The translations under genes were made by a program, and so were the position numbers. From positions 702,001 through 766,000 of the forward strand of contig QVRM01002098.1 of assembly GCA_003439945.1 (NCBI GenBank): a stretch of 64,000 nt of DNA, read 5' to 3'. Source of the DNA: Dermanyssus gallinae (taxonomy: Eukaryota > Arthropoda > Arachnida > Mesostigmata > Dermanyssidae). Of the stretch, positions 1-26,853 are shown piece by piece (position 1 is the first letter of the stretch; every line of letters starts with the position of its first letter). The notes under the pieces were generated by a model. It worked only from the letters and a program-made list of their open reading frames with translations, did not search any database and was not told the DNA's origin.

Positions 1-538
1 GTGTGTTCCTGCGTGCTAACGACGTGCTCGTTGCTGTTTGTTCATTGAAATCGTCATTGGATATCATTGTCGGGCTCTGCCTCCGCTCTCCTTCTCTACA
101 TTAACAAAGAAAAACGAAAGACGTCACTCGGAACGACGGGACCAGGCTCTTTCATCTCTGCAGATCATGCGCAACCTCATGCGCGGTGGTTTCTGACTGG
201 CACCTCCTCTGAGCGTCGGCGTGTTGTTTCACGGCGCCCTTCTGCCTAACCGGCATTATTATTATTGTTGATTGTATTTTTCATTACGATCGTCAGAAGA
301 ATCTCGCGACAGCCGCTGCTGCTGCCGCTAAAGGCCGATTTTGTTGTTGGACTGTCGTTTATTGTTGGTGCTGTTGTTGTTATTGCTGACCACGACGACA
401 ACGACGTCGCTGTTGGTGCCATTGTTGCTATTGTTTGTGGTAGCGCCGCCGTCGTCGTCGTCGGTGTCGTGGTTTTTGCATGCTGGCGTTCTGTGTGCGC
501 CTCTGAGCGCTCGCCAAACGTCAGGTGTGGCTGCCGGA
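1..538 (+). promoter_or_regulatory. SMG9 5' flank and probable 5'UTR
   Basis: This stretch lies directly upstream of the SMG9 start codon. It is rich in GTT/GTC/CGT triplets from about 250 to 480, which opens long but compositionally trivial frames on both strands. An in-frame ATG exists at 341, but the peptide it would add is a run of Leu, Thr and Val from the triplet repeat, so I treat the region as untranslated. No TATA box or other core element is clear. Confidence 0.4.
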
Positions 539-625
539 ATGAATGCCACCGAGCCCCGTAGGGCTCGCAGGGCCCGAGGCCATCACCATGTTCGCGAGCG
601 GGATACGCGCACCGATGCTCGCGAC

Positions 626-657
<32 letters not shown>

Positions 658-2758
658 ACAGCAACAACAACACCATCACAATAGCAGCAGTAGCAACAAT
701 AACAACAACAATAAGAATCATCATAATCACCGATATCACCGGCAAGAACGCGACAACGAGAACGAACAACTGTGTAACGGAGGCGGTGGGACCAACTTTG
801 GAAGCAACCACCACAACACTAATAATAATAATAACAATAACAATGGCCATCATCTGGCCACGAAAGGTGTTGTGATCCTCGCAAAAAAGGACCCCCAAAA
901 GGTGTGTTTTCTACGTGCAAACACTATAAATTTGCCAGAACTTACAGTATATATATACAACACACACATTCGTTTTCCTCAATAACTTTTAAAGGTATGG
1001 AAACTATTAAGCTTGTTGTTGTCTTTTGAGTCTTTGTCTTCATCGGCCTTTACCTTCCCTTCGTGAGTGATTGAGTGATCAATTTCTCGAATGATCAGAA
1101 GCCTCAGTTTGCGCAGTACGCCCCTGAATGGAGAATGAATCAGCATTACTGCGACGATGCTTGGAAGTGGCTTTTAGCTTAATCGTCGTATCAAGTTGCT
1201 CGTTGAGCTTATCACTATCGTTTGGTGAATGCGTGCACTTTATCAGAAAGTATTTTATTTTCAGCCATACGATGAACAACTCGAGTATAAAAACCTTCCA
1301 CTTTACGTATGTCGCACACGAGAGATGCGTGTCAAGTAAGGAACTTTGGAACGTACGTTAACTGAGTGTCGGCGCGTTTTCAGGAGAAGCCTAGGGATGA
1401 GCCGGTCGTGGTTCGAGTGGAGCGACGTGAAGACCGTACTGGTGGTAGTAATAAGCCTAATGGGAGTGAGTACGCAATCATCTCTTCGCCGCTTCTGCTC
1501 AGGAATAATCGGCCAGCAGCTCCGGCAGCCCAGGCAGCTCCTCATAAGGCGCAGATGGGCACCTCAGCCACTGTGCAAGCAAGGTAATCCATGCATTTGT
1601 GTAAACACCTACTTCGCTAGAGAAAGAAAAGATCGTAAAACTGTCATTCATAATGACTGGCCTGAGTCTATAGTAAACTACTACGCGTAAGTTGAAGCAA
1701 TGATTCGAAATATTTGCAAATATTCAAAAATACCAGAGTGAATAATTTGGTCTCCACTTGGTTTCCCAGACGGCTTAGCAAACCATTAATGTTTTGCTTA
1801 GAAGGGCCATTCTTCAGCTACGCACGGGCCAAATCCAATTGGTGGTGGCATTGATTGTCTGAGGGTGGTTCCAAGAAGTGAAAAAAACGCGGTTTGGGGG
1901 ATTTTTAAGGAGCCGAAAATGAAGAAACAACGAATCTGCATAAGGTTTCGTGTTAAAACTAAATCATATGTTCTAAAAAGGTCGAAATGTTACGAGCTGT
2001 TTATGGTGATCGAGAAGTATTCCGAACCACTAGGTATACGTGGTACCGTAGATTTTCCGACGCAAGTGAAGAAACCGGAGACGACCCTCGTTCGGGAAGA
2101 AAACGTTAAAAAGTTCGTGATATCGTACTTAATCGATTGAATTAGCGCCCTTCAAGAAATATCTAACTTGAACCTCCAGACGAGAGCAGAAGACTCTGGA
2201 GTGCTTCAAAAAGTGATTACAGAAGATAAGTTACGGCTATATGGTTACGACATTAAAACCCAAGCCCAATCCTCCCCGAGGTGCTTCCAAGGAAAGAATC
2301 GATCGAAGAAATTCAGACAGAGCAGATTTCTTACCAAGATTTTTTGACTGTTTTTCCTCAATAACGGAATCGTCTTTCACTAGGTCGTGCTACCTGGTTC
2401 TGCGATCAATAAGAAATTAAGAACTACCACGAAATGTTAAGAAGATTACGGGAGAACGTCCGGCGCAAGAGGCTTGAAATCTGGGCAAAAACGTTTTGGG
2501 TCTTCTATAACGACAATGCACCGGCACACACATCGTTACTGATTTGGGATTATTTGTTGAAAAATCGATTTTTATTTTTTCGCAACCTTAACTCGATTCA
2601 GACAAACGCATTTAAACGATGTTTCGAAGAGTGGAAAAGAAAGTGGCACAAATGCATTGCATCGAGCGGGAATGATCTTGAAGGGAACAAAAACACTTTA
2701 GAAATTTAAATAATTTGTTTTTTTTATAAGTTTTTATCATAACTTTTTGATTCGCCCT

Positions 2759-2806
<48 letters not shown>

Positions 2807-5760
2807 TCTGTACATAAACATATGCATCTTCTCTTCAGTCGATCATTGGCGGTCAAAGCGGTCAGCGAGGCCGTTCGTGGGGCCGCGAGTGAGGAGCGCG
2901 GTGTCGGTCGAGGTGAGATGGTTCAACGAGCCAAGTTCCTGAACAAGCATGGAGAGCTTGAAGAAGATTTACTGCAGTACCTCACCGACGATGCTAGCTT
3001 CAAGGTGGTTGGAGTCCTAGGTGCGTTGTTTTATATATATTTATATATCTAAGCGAGTTGAGCAAATGGAGCTTTCGTAAAGTTTTGACCCCAGTTATCT
3101 CTAACATCTTTTCCATTATACTTTTGGTGAAGACGTATATATATATATATATAGCGGTGATAGTTATCAGACACACGTTGTCTTGTTTGCCCATCGATGA
3201 CGCAAACGATTCGTGCTGCACGCTGTTCAGCGTGCTACACGCTGGTCTGGCTAAAGGCAGAATTTTATCAAGTTGCTAGTACTAATCGAGGTCAGTGCAA
3301 TCTGTGCATGTCAATGCGTAGGTCCGCAGGGTTCGGGTAAGTCGCACGTGCTTAACGTACTCGCTGGTCGCGCGGCGTTTCCGGTGGAGCGCAGCGATGA
3401 CACGTCGGCGTGCCGTCCACGCACAGTCGGTGTAGATGCATTTGTAACGCCTGATCGGACGGTGCTTCTTGACGTCCAGCCTGTGCTCTCGTTGGCTGCC
3501 ATGGATGCGCTCATACAGAGCGAGAAGAGGACTCCGTCGGGCGCCATTGACTATCACCAATCGCTCGAGAGCCAGGTAGGCTCTGAGGCCTGAGGGTCAT
3601 TTTAATCCAATGCAGCACAATTGATGATGATGATCATAAGATCTTCTCAATTCAAGGGCAACTCGAAGTTCCGTTGCAACTCGTATGCACATGATGATAA
3701 TAATAGTAATAATCAATAATAATAATAATACGAGAAAATCCTAGTACCCTCAAGAGAGCATTATGTGTACACTGCATTCAGTAGAGCTGAAATCTTGAAG
3801 TAATAGTGATTCTTTGCAGGAAAGACTAAGCAAACAGCTCGTTATGCATGGCCAGATATGTAACCGAAGAGAAAAATAGTTAATTTATTTCGATTCGGGT
3901 GGAATCGTGGTCCTTCTGCTGTGCACTTCTTCTTCAAGTTGATCCGGGGAAGATGAGTTGAGAAGGAAGAGAATACCGAGAGAGTAAAAATACCGATCTT
4001 TGTAGTCCGTGGCTATGTGATTTCACCGTGCCAAATACGAATGATACAGATGACAAAAAGACAGTTGTAGTCCGTTGTAACCACGTCTCGGTAAATTTTG
4101 ACTAGTAGGTTCCCTAGATGAACTTGAATTATTTAGTGGCATGTAAATGCGTAGGACAAGCTTGAGGTGAAGCTACGGGTGGAGGCAAGCAGGGCGAAGA
4201 GAAAGATACGCACGAGCGCACCTCGACAAGGCAATAGCGGGACAGAGGACAATGCTAAAGGAGTGTAAAAAGAACGTGCAATGGGAAGAGGGAACGCGAC
4301 GGTTAATTGGGGATAGATCCCGTTAAAGAAAAACGAATTTATATTCCTTTTGCTTGTTGTTGCTTCTACTATATAGATATATAGATACGTTAGATCCAGA
4401 GCTAGATCATTCTGACACTGTTTTTACTGATATTCCTTTGTAAAATTTCCACATAATTAATATGCAGGTCATGATCGAATCGCTGCAAACGGCGTGCTTT
4501 CTGCTGTCGATCTGTCACGTGGTAGTCGTTTGCTTTGACTGGTTTCTTGACCGCGATCTCGCCCAGTTTCTCCAATCTGCCGAAATGCTCAAACCAGCGA
4601 CACCGCGAACTGCTACGACTAACATGCTTGACGACGAGATTTCCGGTGCGTGAGTCATTACTCGACATGTACATTTAAAATAACAACTAGATCGAAAACA
4701 CACTGTGTAATAGTAAGAACAATAATGACAGAACTACTAATAAATAATTCAAAAATGAGCTCTTGTAGAGCTTTAATTCCATGAGTGTGCGAAGTTTTTA
4801 CTAGATTTATGTGATGAAGAACGCCGCTGATGACTGAGTAAAGAACCGATTGCTCTTATTTCTTTGTGCACATTATAGACTACTTTCCTCATGTGGTGTT
4901 TGTCAAGAATAAATGCGACCACGTGAGCAACAAGGAGAATCAAATGATGTCCTCGCAACTCGCCAGAGTTTTCAAGGTAAGTTACTCAGTACCTATTCGG
5001 AGTGCTACGGGCAATTTCAAATCTCTAATAAATACTTTTTGTTACTTATGTTTTCAGTAGTTTTTAAATGTACGAATGAGACACAAATTAACATTCTTAG
5101 TCGATTCCACTAGTGTGACAATAGCTAGCGGCAAATATATATATATATACAACAGCGAAACTTGGCTGATTAATCTCTTGTTTGTTAGTCATAACGAAAA
5201 ACTTTTTCTGGTTTATAGGACTCGATGTTGTTGATGCGAGACGGTATAACTAATTCATTTGGTCGCACCGTACCCGAAGAGGCCATCAATGTTTTTCAAC
5301 TACCACTCGTAGGGGACCCTATGTACGAGACCTCCGCACGGGAGCTGCTTGCTAAGGTAACCTTTATCTGTATCCTTGCTTGTATCTCAAATGGCTATTT
5401 AGGAAAATCTGTACTTAGTGTGTACCTAATAGGCTTATAGGAAGTACAGTGATGACAACGCGTTTCCGTTGTCTCGCCTTTTGTACAGTTTTACCTTTCT
5501 ATTGAAGGATTTGGAGAAGCTGAACAAGAAATAACCTGCTGAGAGTGATCTGCAGTCATCCCGTGATAACATCTGTGCATGTAGTAATATCAGCTATTTC
5601 TTGATGAACGTCATAGGTGCTGAGTATGCCACACGAGGACTTCGTGGAACTACCGTCGGGCGTGTTCAGCGAACGCCACTGGTTTCAGTACTCCGCAAAG
5701 ATCTGGGAGGGAATCCGCAAGTCAGGCATGTTCCAGGAGTATAAGCGACTCCTCGTGTGA
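539..5760 (+). CDS. SMG9: SMG9, nonsense-mediated mRNA decay factor (SMG1 kinase complex subunit)
   Basis: SMG9 forms a heterodimer with SMG8 that binds and restrains the SMG1 kinase, which phosphorylates UPF1 during nonsense-mediated decay. Coding exons are 539-901, 1384-1583, 2839-3020, 3322-3575, 4468-4645, 4879-4976, 5219-5356 and 5617-5760. All have GT-AG borders and matching phases, giving 518 residues, close to the roughly 520 of human SMG9. The N-terminus is disordered with Gln, His and Asn runs, then short VVILAK and AIISSP segments like the PIIL-type motifs of the family. Exons 3 and 4 join inside a P-loop, GPQGSGKSH, near residue 249. This is followed by VGVDAFVTPDRTVLLDVQP, CHVVVVCFDWFLD and FLQSAEMLKP, and by a C-terminal block from HWFQYSAKIWEGIRKS to EYKRLLV. 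The ATG at 539 is chosen because it gives the family length; the upstream in-frame ATG at 341 reads low-complexity UTR. Intron 2 contains a mariner remnant. The identification is firm; the exact start is less so. Confidence 0.95.
1700..2805 (+). mobile_element. Decayed mariner transposon copy in SMG9 intron 2
   Basis: A degenerate transposase can be followed in the sense direction. The N-terminal part (about 1918-2140) reads RIRF-like residues and KVRD-like helices. The C-terminal part (2434-2709) contains LRRLRENVRRKR, the catalytic-region remnant YNDNAPAHTSLLIWDYL, and the terminal signature EEWKRKWHKCIASSG. The third catalytic Asp region (SPDLAP-type) has been lost, and the frame is broken between the two parts. 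The right end reads ttcgccctcc and is followed at once by a (TA)n array at the expected TA target site. The leader before the transposase matches the leader of the copy at 13206-13840. The left end could not be placed exactly. It is not functional. Confidence 0.75.
2761..2804. repeat. (TA)n microsatellite
   Basis: An uninterrupted run of 22 TA units starts immediately after the right terminal bases of the intron-2 mariner, where the TA target duplication would lie. Confidence 0.97.
3576..4467. other. SMG9 intron 4, no gene seen
   Basis: The intron holds a short ATA/ATAATA-rich tract near 3690-3730 and otherwise nonrepetitive sequence. Every frame is interrupted and no transposon or RNA gene was recognised. 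Confidence 0.6.
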
Positions 5761-7480
5761 ACTCGCGCTGGACCTGCGAGAACGGCTCCCTGAGCCCGGA
5801 CTTGAGCACACTTGCGAGGCAGAAACTACAGGATGGCAGCAACAGCAGCAGCAACAGACGAAAACCACAGAGAGAAAGAGAAGGAAGAAAGAGATCAAGC
5901 ACGAAAGCAAGGGATAAGACGACGAAGACGCGAGCCAAGACACGACGGTGTGTGACTGAGGAGGGTTCCACACGATTCACGATTGACATCTGTGCTGAGT
6001 GAGAGAGAGCAGTGAGCGGCGGGATTCAATGCGAACGAAACAGCGATAACGCTACGCGAGGATGCTGATGCTACTTTACACCGGCGACAGCAGCAGCAGC
6101 AACAGCGGCAGCAACAACAGCAGCAGGAGCTGCAACAGTCGCCTGCCGGCAAAGCGACTCTCGATAGAGATTGATGAGTGGATCAGAGGGAAGACGATGA
6201 TGAGCTCGAAGCAAATACGCAAGACGTGAACTCGACGATGTCAACTCAACCAAGATATGAAATGGACCCTCCGAAGGGACCAGCAAAGGGTAACGATCCG
6301 CAGCACGGTCCCATTGGTAGGACGGGACGTAACAAAGTAGTGCTGTGTGTGTGTTTACAATGTACCTTTGCTGGCCGAGCAACTAGACGGCCGAACGGGA
6401 GATAGACGCGAGCGGGTAGCGAGGAGGAGGCGGCTCGTCGCATATACATACATATATAGTTATGTGTATGTGTGTAAGTGTGTATGCATGTGTACGTAAA
6501 TATAAATAGAGGGAGCGATCGTTTTTCGGACGCGGTGGAAGCAGTAACTAGCAAAGTGTAGTGGCGGCAGTGGTAAACAGATACAGCTGCCGTAGTCATG
6601 GCGAACATAACCAGGTACGAAAGCAGCTAACGACAAACAACCCAACAACAAGCAGGAGGAGCGACACGACCAGCAACAACAATGGTAACAACGACACCAC
6701 TGCGCTCCCCGTCGAGAGCGATTGATCGGCCCTCAGTATATACATATATATACGGATAGAACCGCTTAAAAACGATGACGTCTAGGACGTCGTACGCCAA
6801 GAGACGGTTGATACTCCGCATACTGTGACCCTTCTTCCTCTATCGAGCGAGAATGGATGGTCGTACACAAACAGAGTGGTACAGACGCAAACATAAAGAC
6901 GCCTATACTGTGCTGCGATGCCAGCTACCAGTTAGTTGCGTTACCGTCTCTACCACCGAGGCGATATGCGATATTCGACACGTTGTTTCGTGTTTACCGA
7001 CTTCCACACACGTAGAGTGAACGAAGGATCGCGGACAAACAAATCCGCACAGGAGCTATTTACGTATACGAATACACGCAAGCACACATGCTAAGAGTCG
7101 GCGAGCGTGCACTGTCGTCTGTTTGGGGAGGCGAAAGCTGGTGGCCATAAGCTATTCCAAGGCCACCGAACAAGTAGCGTCGAAGGTTAACGCTCGGAGG
7201 CTGAGCTGTCGGAACAAAGGTTCTGACTGAGTGCCGCCAGCTAGATGCCCCCGCTAATTATCATCCAACGGTACCACCCAAACAACAACAGCAACAACAA
7301 CAACAAAAACAACAATGTGCGTACAAGCTAAGGAATCTTAGCCTTAAGAGCAGCAGCACCACCACCACCAACAACAACAACAGCAGTAAACACAATAACA
7401 TCTACTACTACTACTACGATTCCTAATGTACACAAGGTAATAATAGTAATGCCTATGACTCCAACTTCGTAAGAAATAAA
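5761..7480 (+). other. SMG9 probable 3'UTR and downstream CAG/CAA-rich DNA
   Basis: After the TGA the DNA is rich in CAG, CAA and GAG triplets (5820-6200 and 7260-7420), so open frames occur on both strands without protein-like content. An AATAAA hexamer at 7475-7480 could serve as the SMG9 polyadenylation signal, implying a 1.7-kb 3'UTR, but nearer unrecognised signals are possible. A GT/TA-rich tract lies around 6440-6510. Confidence 0.35.
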
Positions 7481-8058
7481 TACAACAGAATATACTAGAC
7501 CTCATAAAATAGTAACGACACTAACTGGAGGCAGCAAAAATAATAAGTAAGGAAAACGGCAAGAGCATGAAGGCAAACGACGACGACGACAACAACAACA
7601 GATACTACCAGCGCAATCATCATCAACAACCAGGGTGTATTATAAGGGCCTGCTTTAACTACGTTAAAAATACAAATCATAAATTGGAAGTATAGCTATT
7701 TCACAGTAGACATACTCAATGGCTCACTGGCTTTCACATTGTTGTACCACATATTGATAAGTTATTTCTATTAGCCATTTAATAGACAGCTCAGTCGGCA
7801 GGCTAATCTGCGAACAAACCGAATGCTAAGAAATTCAACTGGAACACATTTAATGCAATGTAGAGGTCGTTTGACGCAAAAGCGACAGAAATTAGACGTC
7901 TACGAAAAAAATTGTAAAACACAATATAATTTAAAACCCACTATATGTGAGGGGGGCTACGATACATTAGCAAGTTCAAGGAAGTATGTTTAGTTGCACA
8001 ACCAAGAAACCTATAGAAAAAACTGCCAGCGCCTAGCGATAAGGTAGATTTGCAATTA

Positions 8059-8100
<42 letters not shown>

Positions 8101-8855
8101 CGTCGATCAAATTAACTGAACCCAAACGCCGTATAGTTATTCTGGACACTTGAGGCCGCATTTCTTGACTCTCGCACTTGGCTACCGCGTATGTCGTATA
8201 GTTTCACTGGAAGCGAAATCATAGGTTACCCAGTGGCCGCCGCTGCAGGTAGACAGGCATTTGGACGATGTGTATGAGGCCTGACAAAAACAGGTCAAAT
8301 GAAGTTCTAGCCTATAGGCATATCTGAACACGATTGAAGTGTTGTAGTAGCAGTAGTTGTATTAATATTCATTATTATATCGATGTCACGTACTTGTGCC
8401 GGAACGTTGTTGCAACGGCCTCAACCATCGGCATTTATGTCATTTTCTCATGGCTTTGATTCGACGTAGATAGCGGGCTTTAATCCTCCCTTTTCTGTCT
8501 ATGTCCGTGTCATCACAAGACCACCACGAACAGGTATACAGTTTTCTTGGTGGCTTCCAAAGCACATCGAAGGGCCTGTGTTGGTCTTTTTCACCTTCGA
8601 CATGCAAAGCTGGTAGCAAATTAGGGGTAGGAAAACCTCACCACAGCTATCTATCCGCGTTTGAATGGGACCATTGGAGCCCTAGATCCCGGCAGATTCT
8701 TGATGAAGATGCAAATTTGCTTATAAAGTAAAAATTACCAACAAGTTCAACGAAGGCCAAGATGATAATGATGATAATTGATAATGATGATGACAAGAAA
8801 GATGATGGTGGTGGTAGCGGAAGAAAGAAATATCGAACGTGATGTATTTGTTTCG
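7481..8855. other. Intergenic DNA between convergent SMG9 and EIF2D
   Basis: No gene was recognised. It contains CGA/CAA triplet clusters near 7570-7600, a (TA)n run at 8061-8099 and a GATGATAAT-type purine-rich tract near 8760-8825. A 76-residue open frame at 8501-8731 has no recognisable motif. Confidence 0.5.
8061..8099. repeat. (TA)n microsatellite
   Basis: An uninterrupted AT dinucleotide run of about 39 bases in the SMG9-EIF2D intergenic region. Confidence 0.97.
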
Positions 8856-8861
8856 TTTATT
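8856..8861 (-). terminator. Candidate EIF2D polyadenylation signal
   Basis: The plus strand reads TTTATT, giving AATAAA on the minus strand about 176 bases downstream of the EIF2D stop codon. The placement suits a 3'-end signal. No other evidence supports it. Confidence 0.5.
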
Positions 8862-9036
8862 TCATGTTTTTTACCCATTCGGTTATGGGGATAACTGGGA
8901 AGAGCACGATAATTCTGAATATTGTCACTGTCTACTGTGCACTACGGACCACTTGAAAAAGTCGGTGGTGATAGGTAGGACACGTGACAGCTGGGCCAGA
9001 CAGTAATCACACAGATTCGGTTCCCATCTGTGGTTG

Positions 9037-23254
<14,218 letters not shown>

Positions 23255-26010
23255 GACTTTCGGTCGCGGGTACAGATCGCGATCTCTGAGGCACGCGCTC
23301 AAATATACAGTCAACCTGATTCAACGTCCTCAGGTTGACGTCCTATTCGTGCTCCTGTTGATGCTATCCCGGTAGCTGAAGCAGCTGCTGCTGCTGTTGC
23401 TTGAATCAACAAAACTCGAACGAAAACTAAGTGTGGTCAACTGACAAACCGCCTTGATTTCAGAGCCCCGACACAACAGAGTCGACGTTCCTATGACGAT
23501 AGGTGTCACTCATTTTTCTGCTGGCTGTTTGTTACACACTGTGGCTATTTCAATTATCATATTCCTACTTCTACATCAACAACAATTTCTACTACTACAC
23601 TACTACTTCACAACCTCAACAACGTGAAGTAGTTTGCGTTCTACAAGTTCTACTACTACTACTACTACTACAACTGGGAAAGATGCCTAAGACTCTGAGA
23701 GTACGACAATAGTCCGATATTTGACAGTATTGCTGCCGTGTTGCTTTACTTATTCAAAGATGAAAGTCCCCCCTCCCTTACACCATCTTTCCTCCTCCTC
23801 CTCCTCCTCCTTTTCCTACTGACGAAATAGAGAAATTCGTGGCGGCATAGCAGAGCACGACAGACACCATCCACCACCACCACACTTCACGATACAAAAA
23901 AATCACCGGTCCCGGTGTGAAAACAGTGATCACACACAGTGATGTTGTTGATCGATCGATATATTATAGCAGCTATAGCATAGTTGTTGCCGCAACACGT
24001 TCGCTCGATTCGAACGTTTTTGAATTTGGCGCCAACGCGCCCTGCCAGCGATCGGTGTTCCGACGATTAAGGCCGATCGCAAGTCGAATCAGCTTCCGAA
24101 GTCCGAGTGGCTGCCGCTTGATGTTCGATAGCAAACGTGAGAAGAAGCTGACACGGTCGTTTCGTTTACACAAGTGAAGTTATACTAACTACGTGGTAAG
24201 TTAGGTTCGTCAGCGATCATTGACCACACTGAGAATGGCACAGATAGCTATAAAAAAAACTATAAAAGTTACACAAATGATTACACATGTGTGTTTGATT
24301 TTGCCAAACACCCGGTTCCGTCGAATAGCCGCATGTGTTGTTATTGTTGTCGTTGTTGTTGCTGTCTGCGCATTAGTTAACAACAACAACCAACAATAAT
24401 TATGGAACAGTGGGTAAATAAATAAGGGATTGTCTCTGTGGCCGTTCTTTGCTGATGAAATGTTTGAATGAATTGTCGGGGTGGTGTTGTTGTTGTTGCT
24501 GCTGCTGCTGACAGCTTAGCAACTAATCGTTCCGAGCTCTCGAGTTCCGCCTCATGGCAGTGTAATTATTGTTGTTGTTATTATTTGTATTTATATTATG
24601 ACAATTCTCCTCTCCCCGTCGTTTATTAGCCGAACTGATAATTCTCCCCTTAGTTCTCCCCAACCACAGACGGCGCAACCAGTCTATTGCGGTGGCGGCG
24701 GCGAATATGTTCCTCGTTTGTCTGATGCAGTTCAGCTGAGCGCGAGTAGCTCAGTAGAAATCGAGTTGATTATTTTATGTTGTTGTTGTTAGGAGCATTG
24801 GTTGGTGGTGACCGGTCAATCATCAGCCCTAGTCAATCAATCAGTCAGCGGTGGCATTATTAGCGCCGTGTCGGAATTGGAGACACGTTGTTTGCGTTAA
24901 TGAATTACTTCATTACAATCCCGTACGCGACGACGACGACCACGATAATCATTATCACCACATTAGTTGTGATCGTCGCGCTCCATCCACTCGCGGTGTG
25001 TTGTTGTAGGCCGTAATTGTTTGGAACAAGTCTTCCTTGTAAGTGTTGCGGGTTTTGTTGCTGTCGTTGTTGTGGAGCTCGCAGCATTAGCATTAACAGC
25101 TGTGCGGTGTTGTAGTAGTGGTGGGCTGGCAGGACCTTTCGGCGCGTCGTATAACTAAGTCTTTATTATTCGATCTATCATAGATCTATGTATCCATCTA
25201 TGTGGTATATCTATCTACATATCCATATGTATGTGTCATGCTCTGCATTTATCGATCTGTGCCTGCTCGAGAGCTGTGTCGTCAGTTAAGTCAGCACCCG
25301 TAATGCACCAGCAGTGCTGAGTGTCTCATGCGATTCGTATGCATCGTGTTGAATCATAGTGAGAGAAGTGAGGTGAACCAATGTTGATGCGTGCGTGGTC
25401 TGCGAGCCGTCCGAGCGAGCCTACAACCACGTTGTTGGTTTTGTTTCTCGTGCCATCTAAGCCGTGACGGTTCTCTTCTTCGGCAGAAAAAAAAAGAGGA
25501 AAAAGAAGGCAACTAGACACGCTAACGAAAACTACTACATCTCAACTATACCGTTGATAGAGTGGTCTGTGGCTGACGTTGTGGTGGTTTTTGTTGTTGT
25601 TGCTGTCGTTGTCGTTGTTCTGAAATTGTGTTTGCTTTAGCTGCGGTAATAATTGCCAATCATCATCTCTAGCGTGCGTTCCACGCTGTCGCTGGCTAAC
25701 CAACGGTTAACGCACAAAAAAACATCTCAACTGCTACTACTTCTACAACAATTATCTTCGACAGCAGCAGCAGCAGCAGCAGTAGAAAAACACTTGGCTT
25801 GGCTCGTTCAATTTCGAACGATACGGTGCCAGGTGTTTGGTCGTTGTTGTCGGTCAGTCGACCTTCAACTTCTACGAGAGTTCTTCAAGTTCCTGTTCGT
25901 AATAAGTTCATGTCCGAATCATATCAACAACAACAACAGTAGCAATAGCAGCAGCGGCAGCCGCAGAAACAACGGCAAGACAGTCGTGACTGACTTCTCG
26001 CTAGTGCGAT
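23255..26010. promoter_or_regulatory. Shared 5' region of divergent EIF2D and BDP1
   Basis: EIF2D starts leftward at 23254 and BDP1 rightward at 26011, so this 2.76-kb segment should hold both promoters and 5'UTRs. It is rich in GTT/TTG and CAA triplets (24340-24410, 24480-24510, 25560-25620, 25920-25960), has CTC repeats near 23800, and contains GCTGCTGCTGTTGCT near 23385. No TATA box or initiator is confidently placed. Long open frames here reflect triplet composition. Confidence 0.55.
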
Positions 26011-26786
26011 ATGATGCGACGAACTCGTCTACTGATCAAACCCAAGGTTGGCCCGTCGGCAACTGCGTCCTCTGCAAAATCCACCACAACCACCACCCCC
26101 GCTACCGCCGTCGCCTCCACCTCCAGCCCCACAGCCACCCCCGCAGCCGCTGCTTCTGGAACCACCACTGCCCCTGCGGGCGGTCCTTCTGTACCATCAT
26201 CAGCTCAACCGGCTCGAGGCAGCGTGTACGACGACAGTTCACGACCTACCGAAGTTACCGCCACCACCGAACAGTCAGCAGCAGCAGATCGACCATGTAA
26301 GCATCGAGCAAGTGTGTCACAGCAAACGTGTGCCAGATTCACTATATATATATATACCATACGACAAATGTTCCAATAGTCGTAGTACAAACAAACGAAG
26401 CCCATTTAGCTACGAAATTCAGCTGCCTGGGGCAGTGACAGACTATATTCATCGTATCCCTCAAACCCTCGTCGCAATTCTCCCTGGGCAACATGCAGCA
26501 ACCATATACAATAACAATCATCCACTGTACCGAAACGACAACATCGTTGATTTTTCAATATTCTCAAGCTTAGATGGATGTATAGAAACAAAGGATAAGT
26601 AAATCCTTGGACCTGCGTGTATATATATATATATATGTAGTTTACTGTAAAAATCCATGTTAAAGGTTAATATCTATGTGTATATTCAACATATGAATTA
26701 GACACAAACGCGCCTGATCGTAGTTTTCTACTGAATAGTGGCTTTATTTCCAGACCATCATGCTCCCCATATAATAGCTAAATAAT

Positions 26787-26853
<67 letters not shown>

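Noticed and set aside
341..538. Upstream in-frame ATG extension of SMG9
   Set aside because: It would add a Leu/Thr/Val-rich peptide from a triplet repeat and lengthen the protein beyond the family norm.
4640..4660. Alternative SMG9 donor GTGAGT at 4650
   Set aside because: The consensus is stronger, but using it breaks the frame into the next exon; the donor at 4646 preserves phase.
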